From: Hydrangea macrophylla
Taxonomy: Eukaryota; Streptophyta; Magnoliopsida; Cornales; Hydrangeaceae
Direction of reading: 5' to 3'
DNA length: 64,000 nucleotides
Assembly: GCA_033977485.1 (NCBI GenBank)
Contig: CM066998.1
Location: 30,567,501 to 30,631,500 of the forward strand
A model generated the notes under the pieces. The model ran no database searches. It was given only the letters and a program-made list of their open reading frames with translations, and was not told where the DNA came from. Below, one piece after another: positions 9,542 to 20,528 of the stretch. The position numbers and the translations under genes are program-made. Position 1 is the first letter of the stretch; each line of letters begins with the position of its first letter.

Positions 9542-11547
9542 AACGGCACCTGTTGTTCCTTACATCCCACAGTAATGTATAACACCTTGTTATGCGCGGA
9601 TCCCTCTGGCGGCAGGTCCTCATCGGAGAATGTAATGATGGGGTCGGGGGTAAGTGCACCCAAGAAAGCTACCATGTCCTCCGGCGCGGCGTCGATGGGG
9701 ACTTCAATCCCAGCCAAGGCATTTAACACGGCTTGCCTGTGCTTATAGGATGTCACCATAATATCCCACATCGAGAGATGTGCCTGGGTTTTCTTTAGCT
9801 GCTTGATCAGCTCATTGTCTTCTTCGATGACCTCATCCATCTTACCCTTCCCTTTGTCTTTAACTGGACCTTTCTCGATAGCTTCGGTGGTAGGCTGTGG
9901 AGGCTGATAATGACTGCCCGACCTGGTTAGGTGATCAATCTCGGCAGGAGTAGGCCCTTCTACAGTCCCATCCTTCTTAAACCAATCACAATCCGTTCCC
10001 ACAAATGGCTTTTCTGGCTCGTTCCAGATGGAAGCATCACTCTCGTCATTAGGATCATACCATTTGAGGTCTACCGCCCCTAGGTCATGCTCTTCCAGGA
10101 AGAACAAATCCTGCTCGTCGTCAAGCTGCTGCTGCCACTCGTCATTCTCCCCTCCGATCAGATGAATTCCCTCAGAATCCGGGATGTCAATGCAAGGCAA
10201 GGGTTGTCCTAGGGGGGTGATATAAGTAGCAGGGTTGAAGGGTACGGGTCTGGACTCAATGAGGTTGACATTTTGGTGGTTTGGTAAGGGATTTTGGGTG
10301 ATATGAGGCTGCTTTGGTGGTGGCTCGATGATATTCTGGTCGATGAGGTCTTGGATGTCATGGCGGAGGCGCATGCAATCATCAGTGTTATGGCCGGGGG
10401 CTTGATGGTAAGTACATCGCTTGGACATATCGCAGTTAGGCGGGAGCGGGGTATTTCGGGGCTGGAGTAATTGGAGATGGCCTTTTTTGAGGAGGTGATC
10501 TAGGGCTGAGGAGAGAGAGATCTCTAGCTTGGCAAAATTGCGAGAGGGCTTTTTCTGGAAAGGGCGGTTGGAGGAATTTGCATGGTTGGAGGGTTGGTAT
10601 GGCCTTGGAGGATATGCCATGGGTTGGCTGCTAAGGGTATTGACATCCGGGGGATTCCGGGAGTAGTTGGGCCTTCTTGGCTGACTCGGAGGGTCTTCCT
10701 TTTTGATCTTCCCCTCCCTGATAGCATCTTCGATTCGGGTTCCGACTTCAAACAACTCCTCAAAGGTGGAGATGGACTGGTAGAATAATTTCTCATGATA
10801 GAGCGGCTGTAAATTCCGGATGAGCATCCTTACCTGTTCTTTCTCGATTGGCCGGTGGGTCATTTGGGCTACCTTGTTCCTCCATCTGCTCAGGAATGCA
10901 GCGAAGGATTCATTGTTGCTTTGCCGGGTTGTTTCCAAATCCCTGATGGTGACATCCAGCTCTTGATTGTAAGAGTAATGATCGACGAAGACTCGAACAA
11001 TGTCCTCCCAGGCCCGGGTTTTGGAGGCTTCCAAGGTTAGGAACCATGATAGTGCAGATTTCGCTAGAGTTTGCGGAAATAGCATTGCAATGTGCTCGTG
11101 GGTACAGCCCATGGACTGGAAGATACTCATGCACAACTTCACGTGACTTTTTGGGTTCCCAGTTCCATCAAAACGGTCGATGGCAGGCATTTTGAAGTTC
11201 TCCAGCAGTTTCAACTTGACAGGCTCAAAGAGGCCTTCCAGATCTAGCATGTAATCATCGATTCCCTTGCTCTTTCTCAGTACGCTCTCCAATTTGTCAA
11301 CCTTGTCCATCTTTTCTTGGAGCTTCTTCTCATACGTAAGCGGTGGGACCCCTTGAAACCAGTTTTCCTCCCCATTGTTCTCATGTAGAGGAGGTTCAAA
11401 CTCCGGTGGCGGAAACCCGGGCGGAGGTCGCGGCTGTTGCTGCTTTAATTCTTCCATGAATTTCAGGACCTGGGCTAGACTATCAGATTGTTTGCTTATA
11501 GTCGCTCCCAACTCGGTGACCTTGTTTTCCAATTCTTCTCTATTCAT
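9514..11547 (-). CDS. gag: Element 1 gag, running into the protease
   Basis: 677 codons from an ATG at 11547. The N-terminus has a predicted coiled coil (LENKVTELGATISKQ), then a Pro-rich stretch (PRPPPGFPPPEFEPP). The capsid-like retrotransposon gag domain spans about 110-280 (KMPAIDRFDGTGNPKSHV, then WFLTLEASKTRAWEDI and FAAFLSRWRNKVAQM). A Cys/His motif (CTYHQAPGHNTDDC, about 365-378) takes the place of a classic zinc knuckle, as in other Tat gags. The C-terminus enters the protease and ends CLVDTVLL: the catalytic Asp-Thr is present, but the frame is lost at the next codon, near 9524, through an apparent one-base deletion. It overlaps the pol frame by 28 nt. Confidence 0.9.
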   Translation of the reverse strand: MNREELENKVTELGATISKQSDSLAQVLKFMEELKQQQPRPPPGFPPPEFEPPLHENNGEENWFQGVPPLTYEKKLQEKMDKVDKLESVLRKSKGIDDYMLDLEGLFEPVKLKLLENFKMPAIDRFDGTGNPKSHVKLCMSIFQSMGCTHEHIAMLFPQTLAKSALSWFLTLEASKTRAWEDIVRVFVDHYSYNQELDVTIRDLETTRQSNNESFAAFLSRWRNKVAQMTHRPIEKEQVRMLIRNLQPLYHEKLFYQSISTFEELFEVGTRIEDAIREGKIKKEDPPSQPRRPNYSRNPPDVNTLSSQPMAYPPRPYQPSNHANSSNRPFQKKPSRNFAKLEISLSSALDHLLKKGHLQLLQPRNTPLPPNCDMSKRCTYHQAPGHNTDDCMRLRHDIQDLIDQNIIEPPPKQPHITQNPLPNHQNVNLIESRPVPFNPATYITPLGQPLPCIDIPDSEGIHLIGGENDEWQQQLDDEQDLFFLEEHDLGAVDLKWYDPNDESDASIWNEPEKPFVGTDCDWFKKDGTVEGPTPAEIDHLTRSGSHYQPPQPTTEAIEKGPVKDKGKGKMDEVIEEDNELIKQLKKTQAHLSMWDIMVTSYKHRQAVLNALAGIEVPIDAAPEDMVAFLGALTPDPIITFSDEDLPPEGSAHNKVLYITVGCKEQQVPFCLVDTVLL

Positions 11548-11935
11548 ATTGAAGCGGGCTGTCGGACTGATTCTGACCAGACGATTATCTGAACTCCTGG
11601 TCCAAGACGAGGATTCCGGCTGCTGACCTTGGGAATCTATACTGACCTGACAGATTTTGAGAGAAAGGGGTGTATCAGATCCTGACAGTGACGACTTTTA
11701 GACAGACAAAGACAGTGACGTGGACTGACTCGAGACAGTGCGTGCAGAGAGATGAGAAAAGGTGCATGCAAATGGGACAAACATGCGGATGTAAGCCCTA
11801 ATCTATATGATGCTCCTATTTCTAACAGATAGCAGCTAAACAAATAAGGTCCTAGCCATACAGAGTGTGCTAACCGTACTTTCTAGTATGATCACCAAGG
11901 GATAACATGGATTTCCAAGATACTTCGGGAATTTT

Positions 11936-12229
11936 GGACAGAGTTTCTGGGAAACTGGTTAATGTGGTTATATCCGGGATATTTGGACAGAGTTTCTGGG
12001 AAATGGGTTAATGTGGTTATATCTGGGATATTTGGACAGAGTTTCTGGGAAACTGGTTAATGTGGTTATATCCGGGATATTTGGACAGAGTTTCTGGGAA
12101 ATGGGTTAATGTGGTTATATCTGGGATATTTGGACAGAGTTTCTGGGAAACTGGTTAATGTGGTTATATCTGGGATATTTGGACAGAGTTTCTGGGGAAA
12201 CTGGTAAGTACGGTTATAGTGATCATACT
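11936..12229. repeat. 49-bp repeats in the element 1 leader, partly as a 98-bp higher-order unit
   Basis: GGACAGAGTTTCTGGG starts at 11936, 11985, 12034, 12083, 12132 and 12181, exactly 49 bp apart. Copies 1 and 3 carry GAAACTGG with TATCCGGG; copies 2 and 4 carry GAAATGGG with TATCTGGG, so the first four form two 98-bp units. The array lies in the untranslated leader between the primer-binding site and gag. Confidence 0.92.
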
Positions 12230-12818
12230 TTCTAGCAGGTTTTCATACTCCTATGTCTCAAGACCGACAAACAAGGTTTGCGGTGTACATCTTTGCGAGC
12301 ATGGAGCAGACATCCTTGTCATGATGCTTAGGCAGGTCAACCCAATGTGACTACATGTGAGTGATTGCCTTAGGAATCATAAGAAAGAGGTTCTGTTCTA
12401 TGCCACATAAGCGTCTACACCGCGCAGGTAATCCCGTCAGGGCATACAACAGTTATATCACATTGTCCTATCTGAAAAGATAAATGAACAGTCCTATGAA
12501 AGGTTCTACAGGAATCTATATGCAAAGGCTGGGTTTAGTCAAAGAGGGTCCGTTGACGAGAGTTCCAATATACCGTCAGGGAGACAGTACGGAGGTTTTT
12601 ACTCTTTTTGATATACCTTGGAAGGTACAGTATCAACGGTGACTTGTGCCCTGGCACAGCAAGACCTGAACAATGTCAGCGCCGCGTTTCAGACACAGTC
12701 GGAGGGGGAAAATGCAAGAGTGCAATGCGGTGAACCAAACACAGTAAAAAGATGATTTTAAGGATGCTTCTTATGAGTCAAACCTCTGTATTATTTTGTT
12801 TTTTTTTTTAAATAAAAT
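12230..12818 (-). other. Element 1 leader, non-coding remainder
   Basis: No convincing ORF. It ends next to the primer-binding site with an A/T homopolymer stretch (about 12792-12815). I see nothing else here. Confidence 0.5.
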
Positions 12819-12819
12819 T

Positions 12820-12836
12820 CCCCAGCAGAGTCGCCA
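12820..12836 (-). promoter_or_regulatory. Primer-binding site of element 1
   Basis: On the minus strand TGGCGACTCTGCTGGGG, three bases after the LTR end. It resembles the tRNA-Arg-type site used by Tat/Ogre elements; the tRNA identity is from memory. Confidence 0.75.
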
Positions 12837-15054
12837 GATTGTGGATACCGGGAATCGGACCACTTCTCTTGTTTGAGATTGTTTGGAAATTGATTTGAAT
12901 CAAAGAAAGAAAACAGGTCTGTTGAAAACAGATACAGAGTCGCCACTTGGTCTTTAAGGAACCAAGAAACCTAATTTTGACTCACCCAAATGGATAAAGG
13001 GCACCGGCCCTTCATAACCAAAGAACTCGGTTCGGGGTTTTGGTACGAGAGAGGAAGGAGCCTTTGTCACGACTAAAACACCCTCAACTCGCCCCGTCTT
13101 TTGACGGGCCTCAATTAGCATCCAAATAATCATCTTATACTATGTTTGATTCGACAAATAATACTATGATAGTATATTACATCACATAAGAAACTTGAAA
13201 TGAAAGATCTAAAGTTAAGATATCATTCATAAGATCTAAGCCAAATATCATGCAATGTGAAGTGAAAGATCACACAAATAAACCTAGGAAAAATCGTCTA
13301 ATCATATATCAATTAATCAAGTTTTCCTAATCTAAAGGGGACATGAATTGTTCTTGAAACAAATAAACAAAGAAATCGAAATATGCTTAACAAGCTAGCA
13401 TGATGCATGTTATTCTTTGAGAAAAGAAGATCTCTCAATCCCCGGGACGGATGAGAAAGGATGATTAGATCAAAGGGGAAGCATGAACGTATGATCGTGA
13501 TCATTCCTTATAATCTCCTTAGATTAAGAGTTACAAAAACCCCAAATCTTGCATGAATGCAATGTATGTATTTAAAGTGTGCAAAGGTTGTAGTGTGTTT
13601 TGTGTGCATGGATTTCTAGAATGGCTTAGAAGTCTAAAATGTGTATGAATGGATGAATGAAATTAACATGGGAAATGTACAAATGTAGTATGAACTACTT
13701 CCTAAGATATGAACTAATTTGGAATGCATATAAGTATCAAATCAAAGAATGAAAGTTAAAGTATACTTGCTGTGAATAGTGGACAGAACAGTAGCATGAT
13801 CTTTTGGAATTTGAAAAGAGGGGTTAGGGAAGTTTTTAATGCATGATGTTTTATGGGGATGTTCCTTATTGTGTCTAGAACATAACCCAAAAGGCCAATC
13901 GTGAATAGCTATCACAGATTGAGAGAAATTATATAAACAATAGAGGTCACTCAGAAACAGAGTTCGTACTGTCGACTGAAATGTTAGAAAATCTTAGAAA
14001 ATGAAAGTGAATGATCTAGAGGCCCATTTTATACAGAAAGTTTCCTAAGACATTGAATTTTAAGGGAAAAATAAGTTAGGACCACCCATTTTGGAAAAGT
14101 TTTCTGGAAAAGAGGTCGTAAGTTGACCTTGCTGCTGTGACAGCAAAAACAGAATGTTTGGAAGGAATGTTGGGACCCAAATGGACCATTTCCAAGTACT
14201 TCCAAGTCAAACCAAAAATCATGGGTGTTCTCCAATGGGTTAGGAAGACTTTCCAAGTGGCCTTGTATCCATATGTTGAGTATTGTGTTCTAGAAAAATC
14301 TTTGAACTCAACTCATTCACTGTTTTGACTCATTATTTTGAAGATTTTGGAGAAAACAAGGTTTTGTTTCTTGAAACCAAATGAGAGGGATTGAGAGGGG
14401 TTTTGAAATAGATGTTTTGAAAACATGTTTTCAACACTCAATAAGGATCATAGCCACTTAGAATACCTACATCAAACTCATCATTTAAGAACCTCCAAGA
14501 TTGTTGGAGAGATTTATTTTGTTTTTGGACATAACTTCAATACATTCCAAGAATACCTTGGAAGTATTGAGGTTATGGTCATCATCTATCAAACATGTTT
14601 TTGAGGTCAAGAGCTACTATCCATGAGGATTCACTCACCCCAAACTTCATGTCATCACTTAGATGATGATGAACTAGTAAGTAAATAAAGAAAATAAAAA
14701 GAAATGGGATAAGAAGAGATGAACAATAAATAAACAAGCAAGTAGATGATAATCAATAGATGATATTCATGAAGCATGAGACTTGTAGATTGGTATATCA
14801 CTCATATGTAATGACACTAGACATGGAAGAAGCTTCCACTCTCTTGAATGCTCACTAAAATGGTGGTTGGGAGTATTGAATGTTGAAATAAATGGAAGTA
14901 ATGAAGTAAAAACAAAGTTAGAACTCACTTTTGTTTTGAAAATCAAAGAAGAAAGCTTCTTTTCTCTCTACTCTAACCTTATCTCTACTACTTTCTCTCC
15001 CAAACTTTTCCAAAACTCACATTTGACTCCCCCAAAATGAGGAGTAATGGGGTG

Positions 15055-15062
15055 TTTATATA
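15055..15062 (-). promoter_or_regulatory. TATA box of element 1 LTR
   Basis: TATATAAA on the minus strand, in the context GGCCTATATAAACACC, about 145 bp downstream of the GC-rich palindromes. Confidence 0.65.
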
Positions 15063-15206
15063 GGCCAACTTGGGGTGTTTTTGGGATTTAGAAAGTACTC
15101 CCATTGGCTCTAAACATCTGAAATCATAAAACTATGTCGTTTTGGCTTTTAATTAATCAAAATGGGACCACAAACTTAATTACAAAAATTGACTGTTCTG
15201 GAGGGG

Positions 15207-15267
15207 AGTGCATCGGCGGCACTGGGCCACTGCCGCGGCGGCAGTGGGCCAGTGCCGCGGCGGCACT
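15207..15267. promoter_or_regulatory. GC-rich palindrome triple in U3, 22-bp period
   Basis: Boxes at 15207-15223 (degenerate), 15229-15245 and 15251-15267, with the same alternation of AGTG..CACT and ACTG..CAGT and the same 22-bp spacing as at 51-111. They lie upstream of the LTR TATA box. Confidence 0.7.
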
Positions 15268-15787
15268 GCTCCTCCCTTCGTCCAGATAATGCTGTTTAGG
15301 CCCCCCGAAGTTCCGGTATTCGCGAAAAGGCCCTATTTCGTCCGAAATTCACAGAAAATGCGTACGAACTCCAAATTGGGATTGTGATATACCGTTGGAA
15401 AGGTAATGGAGTCTACTTTACATAAAAAATAGTTCGGAGATAGGTCACTTTGAAAAGTTTTGCGGTATTTGCGACAAAAGCCGATTTGATCGCCTTTTTC
15501 GCCTTTGGAAATTCATAATAAATTCGTTTTAAATCCAGAAATTATGTGCGATATACCGTTGGAAAGCTATTGACCTCTAGTATCTATGAAAAATATTTGA
15601 AAATTGTTTCGGTGCCCCGGTCCCAAAGTCAAATTTCGGTCAAACCGGTCAAACCTGGGATTCCCGGGAAGTTCTGGGAACCTCCGGGAGTTCCCGGGAG
15701 CTGATGTTTTCGCTCGATTTTCTTTTGGAACTCGTTTTAATACTTTTCTCATGATTTGGAATGATTCCGGTGAACTCGGACGATTTT

Positions 15788-15844
15788 GGTCAAACTTGGT
15801 CAAACCTGGTCAAACCTTGGTCAAACCTAGTCAAACCGGTCAAC
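15788..15844 (-). promoter_or_regulatory. W-box-like array in U3
   Basis: Six GTCAA units at 10-11 bp steps on the plus strand read as TTGACC or TTGACT on the minus strand, the WRKY-factor core. Two more lie at 15638-15655. Tobacco Tnt1 and Tto1 are known to carry stress-responsive repeats in U3; a similar role here is inference. Confidence 0.5.
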
Positions 15845-16220
15845 GGGGACTTTCCAGGAACTTCCGGGACTTCCGGGGGTCTCTGGGAGCTGATGTTTTC
15901 ACCCGATTTATCTTAAAAACTCATTTTATCGCTTTTCTTACGACATAGCATGTTTTCAGAACTTTGGGACCAATTCTGGGAGTTTTCGGGCCTTCAGGGG
16001 CATTTTGGTCATTCTGAGCATTCCGAGAGATGGAGCTGGCTTCCGAGAGTCCTTTTGAGTCTTTTGCGATCATTGTGAACCACCAAGCTATGGGTCTCCT
16101 AAATCTGATAGCCGACAAAATGGGGTGTCTACACACTACTAAGAAAAAATAAAAGAAAACTAAAAACAACCTAAACTAAGATAGAGAGAAAATTCCCAAC
16201 TCACTTTCGCAGGAATGGCG

Positions 16221-16297
16221 GTTGCATTTAGCTAATGCAACAAGCCGTTAAACCCCTAGGTTCCCCCTAGTGGACGAGTGTTGTCTCGTGAGGGTTT
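16221..16297 (-). ncRNA. Three-hairpin block in the element 2 tail
   Basis: On the minus strand: ACGAG-6 nt-CTCGT, CTAGG-5 nt-CCTAG and TTGCAT-7 nt-ATGCAA in succession. The same three stems occur at 33402, 36040 and 49711 with different loops. I list it as a possible structured RNA element, not an independent gene. Confidence 0.5.
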
Positions 16298-18131
16298 GCA
16301 GTGAATATACCCACAAAATTCTCCAATTATAAGCTCAAAAAGATTTAGAATAACTTGTAGAATTCCCCCTCCATTAAACTGTTACTTTAACTCTAAAAAG
16401 ATATACTATCCTCAATCAACCCATGAAAGAAATCCACATGCTCCCCTATATCACCAAGTAAAATATAACATATGTATCACCATCATGCACCCATGTGTGT
16501 GTGTGAGTTTAACAACCATACGTCCAACCTTATTAAGAGTTATTTAGACTATTGCACCTTGAAAAACTCGCAGTTTCCGCTCAACTCTCACATTGACCAC
16601 CCTCAAAAAGAACGTCTCTCAGAAACTTGCTTTACAATGACCGCACACTGTATGAAAGCTTTGATAAGGCTGATATTCTGGGTGCTAATGCTTCCATACT
16701 TGACTCTATGAAAAACGGACATTTAAGAGTATACAGTCTCATGAATAGAACACTACTTACTAGAGGAGCGAAATACCGTGGATAACTCAATTCACACTTC
16801 CATGTTCAAATTAATTGTTGAGAATCTTTAAGACTTTGAATTTCGACTTTTAGTTAGTAGGTGAGGGTGTTGTAGAGAAGAATGTGCTTTTCATTATGTG
16901 ATGGAATTTCAACTTCTCTTTTTATTCTTTTCATCTCTCAACCCAATCTCCCATTCATTTCATATGCTCTTTTTTTCTTTTCCTTCATTCATCATTCATC
17001 TTCTTCTTTGATCACTCATTCTTAATAAATGTAAAGTAAGGCTCATTGAGGTCAAGGTATAGTTTACGGACTTGGCTTCTTGTAATCACATAGGAAATTT
17101 TTAGTTGGTGTGGGATCAGGGATGAAACATTTCAATGAATGTAGGTGAAAGATATATCAGGTTAAAGAATGGGTAAACGATGGCTTGCATCATTTTCTCA
17201 ACTTTCAATTTTTAGCACTTAAGTGTTCATTGAGTGTAATTGGTAAGTCCTGAACGTTCTCCTCTAACAAGCAGTCAAACCTTTAAAAGAAAACTGAGAC
17301 ATTTACAACGAATGTACTAAGTATAAACAAGAAAGATCATCCGATGTTGTATGAGAATTCTCTTAGAAATGACGATTGGCTCAATAGCTCACTAAGGGTT
17401 ATTAGCTTCCACTACTTGTTCTTTTGGCACAATAGTCATATTAACTCAATTTTCAGGTTTTCTACATAGCTGCCAATTAGTGCATAAAAGTATTAGGTAC
17501 ATAATAGCTTCACAAATGCAATCCATCTTAGTGATAACAGAAAACGCGTGAACTTAATCCATAAAAAGATGAGAATACTACAAAAGTGTCATCGCCTAAT
17601 TAACAAGCAGGAGAAATTATTCAGAGTTATTCTATCAATAGGGTCAATATTAAAAATTTTCAAAATTTTACCAGACCGCATTCTAATTAAATTTAAGACA
17701 TATCCAAGTGCAAAAAATATGATCACTACGGGTGTATACCTATCTATTAGTATCCCCTACCCCCAACTGAAAACAACAAAGTCCCCAGAAGTTGATTTTC
17801 AATAATGATAATAGATGGGTATCACCTGTATAGCGCAAAGCGATGATAACAAGCAAAGCAACTTGGCATAGAAATATAGAACACAATCTCCAAAACAACA
17901 AGGATCAATAGATAAAGATAAAGCAATAAAAACTATGATCCAAACATTACAAACCACTGGAATGGTAAAGGAATAAAATAAAGCAGTGCTAAGTAATGTT
18001 CATACATAACCAAACTAAACAAAATAAAGAACTGTCCCACATGTCCAACCATATACACCCACCAAAAATGGTACAACAAAAATAAACATATAATCAAAAG
18101 TGCAATAACACCACCCCCTTCCCAGAAAATG
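16298..18131 (-). other. Non-coding 3' tail of element 2
   Basis: No supported ORF. On the minus strand it begins past the 3' ORF with a TTGGGGAC-type motif and GTTGGGGG (17787-17752), resembling 48072-48107. A purine-rich stretch follows (about 17010-16915), with segments similar to 49190-49230, then the hairpin block. The tail is shared with element 4 and the degenerate copies near 31.5-36.2 kb. Confidence 0.7.
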
Positions 18132-19550
18132 CTACGCGGCTCCCGACGGATCATCGTCAGCCACGTCCGAAGGAATGTCAATGGGTGCAGATGGCGGTGG
18201 TGCAGTAGCAGGTGTAACAGTAGCAGGCTGGGATGGAAGATCAGCAGTAAGTGGAGCAGAAAGTGATGGATCTGCAGCAGCAGAAGAAGTGGATAGACCT
18301 GTAGGAGTAGGAGCAGCAGAAAATGATGGATCGGGTGCAGGCGGTGTAGACGGGGTAGGCGTAGGATGGTGAGCAGAGTGAACGACCTGATCGATCCCAA
18401 TCTGAATCAATATAGACTCAAGCAAGGTCTGCAGCTGATCCATCCGGCCCTCAAGTCTAATCCTGGCCTCTCTCTCCTCCAATAGCAGCTCATAAACTGT
18501 CGGGAGAGGCACAGAGGAAGAAGACTCTCCCTGGGCCTGAGTCTGCGACCGCTGTCGCAACTCGAACTGCTGAACAGCAGCAATCGGATCCTCCTCATCG
18601 TCTGTATCAAGCTCCTCGGCCTCTGTGGGCATCCCTGAAGCTCCAGCCTCTGTGTCTGTCCCACCATGCCTCTTCTTCTTTGCCCCCACCTTCGCTTTCC
18701 CTTTCCCTTTCCCCTTTCGTTTCCTCTTCTGGGCATCTGAGCGGCGAGCCGCTGCCTAGCCGAATCGGATGGGGGAAAAGCGAAGATCATCTCCAGCAAG
18801 CTCAGGAAAGTCGGCCTGAGCTATAACTCTGTGAATCGCCCAAACACCTTTCAAGTGCTTCTTGGAGGTGATGTAGCGGGTGGGATGGACCATGAAATCA
18901 ATATAAAGCCGTGATAAGCAGACCGTCTGTCCTGTCCCCACTATAAATAAAACTCGCGCATACGAAACTGCGATCTTCTCTCGATAAGAGGTCACCAAGA
19001 GACAATTGCTGAGGACCAGGTGAAGCCTGTGGTAGTCGTCGGTAAGGAAGTGGTCCTCAATAAAAGTCTCGCCATTCCAAGAAGGAACGGTGCCTCTGGT
19101 GAGCTCGAGGATAATGGCAGATGGTGGTGTCTCAGGTGCGTTAGGCCGATGGGGGAAAATATAATCTGGTACCTCTGGTACCCCCAAGGCGGCCGAAACT
19201 GTAGCGGGACTGATGACGAATGCCCGACCCCGGAAGAAAGCATGATATGTGAATGGTGCGTTCGGGTCGCGTATCATCGTCGCGCACGCACCTCGTATCC
19301 ATGACAGATTTACTCTCTTGGCAAGCGAGAGTAAATCGAACCAGTGGGGCATGGAGCGAATCCGTGTCAAGAACCACGGGTACTCCAACCAAATAGACTC
19401 GACAGGATGCTCAATCATCACCTTCCATGCCCGGAAATAACGCTCGTACCATCCCCGATCCTCATCATTCCGAAACCCATGTGCGGGTACCGAATCAGGT
19501 ATAGTAAGGCTGAGGGGCTTGGACTTGTGGTAGCCAGTTACTGGATTCAT
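18132..19550 (-). pseudogene. Athila-type 3' ORF ('putative plant transposon protein'), one stop
   Basis: About 473 codons from the ATG at 19550, interrupted by one TAG at 18756-18758. The frame is also open up to 19580, but CTATTTTCAG ends at 19561 and a GTAGGC donor lies at 19892, so I take the ATG just inside the downstream exon. The N-terminal half has an RGRAFVISPATVSAALGVP motif and a later LVTSYREKIAVSYARVLFIV-like helix region, as in the uncharacterised ORF that follows integrase in Athila elements. The second half has a Lys/Arg-rich stretch just past the TAG, a predicted coiled coil (LLLEEREARIRLEGRMDQLQ) and a Pro/Ala/Ser-rich tail. I see no signal peptide or membrane span that would support an envelope. 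Family assignment is moderate. Confidence 0.6.
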
Positions 19551-19560
19551 CGTGGCAGCC

Positions 19561-19892
19561 CTGAAAATAGAACACAACATGACACAGATTAGAACAGGGA
19601 AGAAAAGAAACTGTTACTGCTATAGTTCGATCGATCTAACTTTGTTCGATCGATTGAACTAGAGTAGGCTTCGATCGCTTGAGCATAGTTCGATCGATCG
19701 AACATGTCGGCTTCGATTGATCGAAACCAGTTTGATCGATCGAACACAGCGATGTGCTGCGATTACAAAAATGAATGGGAAAAACGAAAAGTGAAAGAAA
19801 AAGAACCACAAAAAAGGAAATCCTAAGACCAAGGGGACACCCCCTTGGGATTTTTCTAACAAAATGAAAGACAAAGGGCTCGTGGAGCCTAC
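19561..19892 (-). other. Probable 5'-UTR intron of the element 2 3' ORF
   Basis: Donor CGAG|GTAGGC and acceptor CTATTTTCAG|G on the minus strand, 332 nt, ending 10 bases before the ATG. It contains a GATCGATC palindrome cluster. Inferred from splice-site consensus only. Confidence 0.45.
19623..19745. promoter_or_regulatory. GATCGATC palindrome cluster inside element 2 (a)
   Basis: About six copies or variants of GTTCGATCGATCGAAC, at spacings near 20 bp. It lies within the probable intron upstream of the 3' ORF. The same motif is clustered in LTRs of elements 2 and 4. Confidence 0.65.
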
Positions 19893-20080
19893 CTCGGTGT
19901 AAAAACACGCAGTGGGAGGTGAAGATGATGATGAGGATGATTGTAGGGGTGATCTGGGCGTCTAATTGATATGTAATGCCATGAGAATCGCCGAGTCGCC
20001 CCCTTTCTGTGCTCGAGCGCTTGAGTGTGTGAGAGTGAGGGAAATGAAGAGGTGTGCTGAAGACGCCTCGTTTAAAACAG

Positions 20081-20205
20081 TGTTCGATCGATCGAACAAC
20101 GTTCGAGCGATCGAAAGTAAATCTCTCAATCGATTGAATAACGCGTTCAAGCGCTTGAACATGCAGGGTTTTCGATCAATCAAAATAGGTTCGATCGATC
20201 GAACA
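20081..20205. promoter_or_regulatory. GATCGATC palindrome cluster inside element 2 (b)
   Basis: Several copies, including the symmetric variant GTTCAAGCGCTTGAAC (20145-20160). It lies about 500 bp upstream of the 3' ORF start, where a promoter for that ORF would be expected. Confidence 0.6.
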
Positions 20206-20528
20206 CAAAAATTTCAGAATTCTTTGGAAAAATGAACCAAAACACCCCCAACTATCAGAAATAAATCTGGACATGCAGAGATACTTGAAAGCAGTTCAAT
20301 TACAAACATGCAGGCCAGAATGGACATCATTGTAAGATAAAATTGCAAAGACTTAGTCAATATAATCTTGAGAATGCATTCAGTTTGCAAAGTTATAGCT
20401 CTCTACGTGATCCGTAGACCTTATTACAAAGATTAACTAAAATAAAAAGCAAACTAAAAATCATTTGCCCAGAATTACACTTTAATTGAGAAAGGATGAA
20501 AATGACAAAACAAAACTGAAGTGAATCA

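Larger units (their letters stand above)
1..16133 (-). mobile_element. Element 1: Tat-lineage Ty3/gypsy retrotransposon (3' LTR off the left edge)
   Basis: Read on the minus strand the order is 5' LTR (16133-12840), primer-binding site, repeat-bearing leader, gag, protease-RT-RNase H-second RNase H-integrase, tandem repeats, then two genes on the opposite strand. A second, archaeal-type RNase H after the first, a G-patch-like segment between protease and RT, and extra ORFs beyond integrase are known traits of the Tat/Ogre lineage. The right end TGTAGACACCCC on the minus strand abuts tail sequence of an Athila element (homologous to 49690-49830), so element 1 inserted into element 2. The left end and the target duplication cannot be checked here. 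Confidence 0.88.
12840..16133 (-). repeat. 5' LTR of element 1 (3.29 kb)
   Basis: On the minus strand it starts TGTAGACACCCC (16133-16122) and ends TATCCACA at 12840, then ATC and the primer-binding site. A TATA box (TATATAAA, 15062-15055) marks the promoter, so U3 is about 1.07 kb and R-U5 about 2.2 kb. U3 holds a W-box array, a duplicated segment (about 15640-15730 and 15830-15930, both with GGAGCTGATGTTTTC) and the GC-rich palindrome triple. The other LTR is outside the window, so these ends rest on motif fit. Confidence 0.8.

Noticed and set aside
4447..12229. Regular repeats at 4447-5021 and 11936-12229 as CRISPR arrays
   Set aside because: Units are contiguous tandem repeats without unique spacers, in a plant retrotransposon.
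17548..17805. Plus-strand 85-codon stretch in the element 2 tail
   Set aside because: Antisense to a conserved non-coding tail, AT-rich, no similarity.
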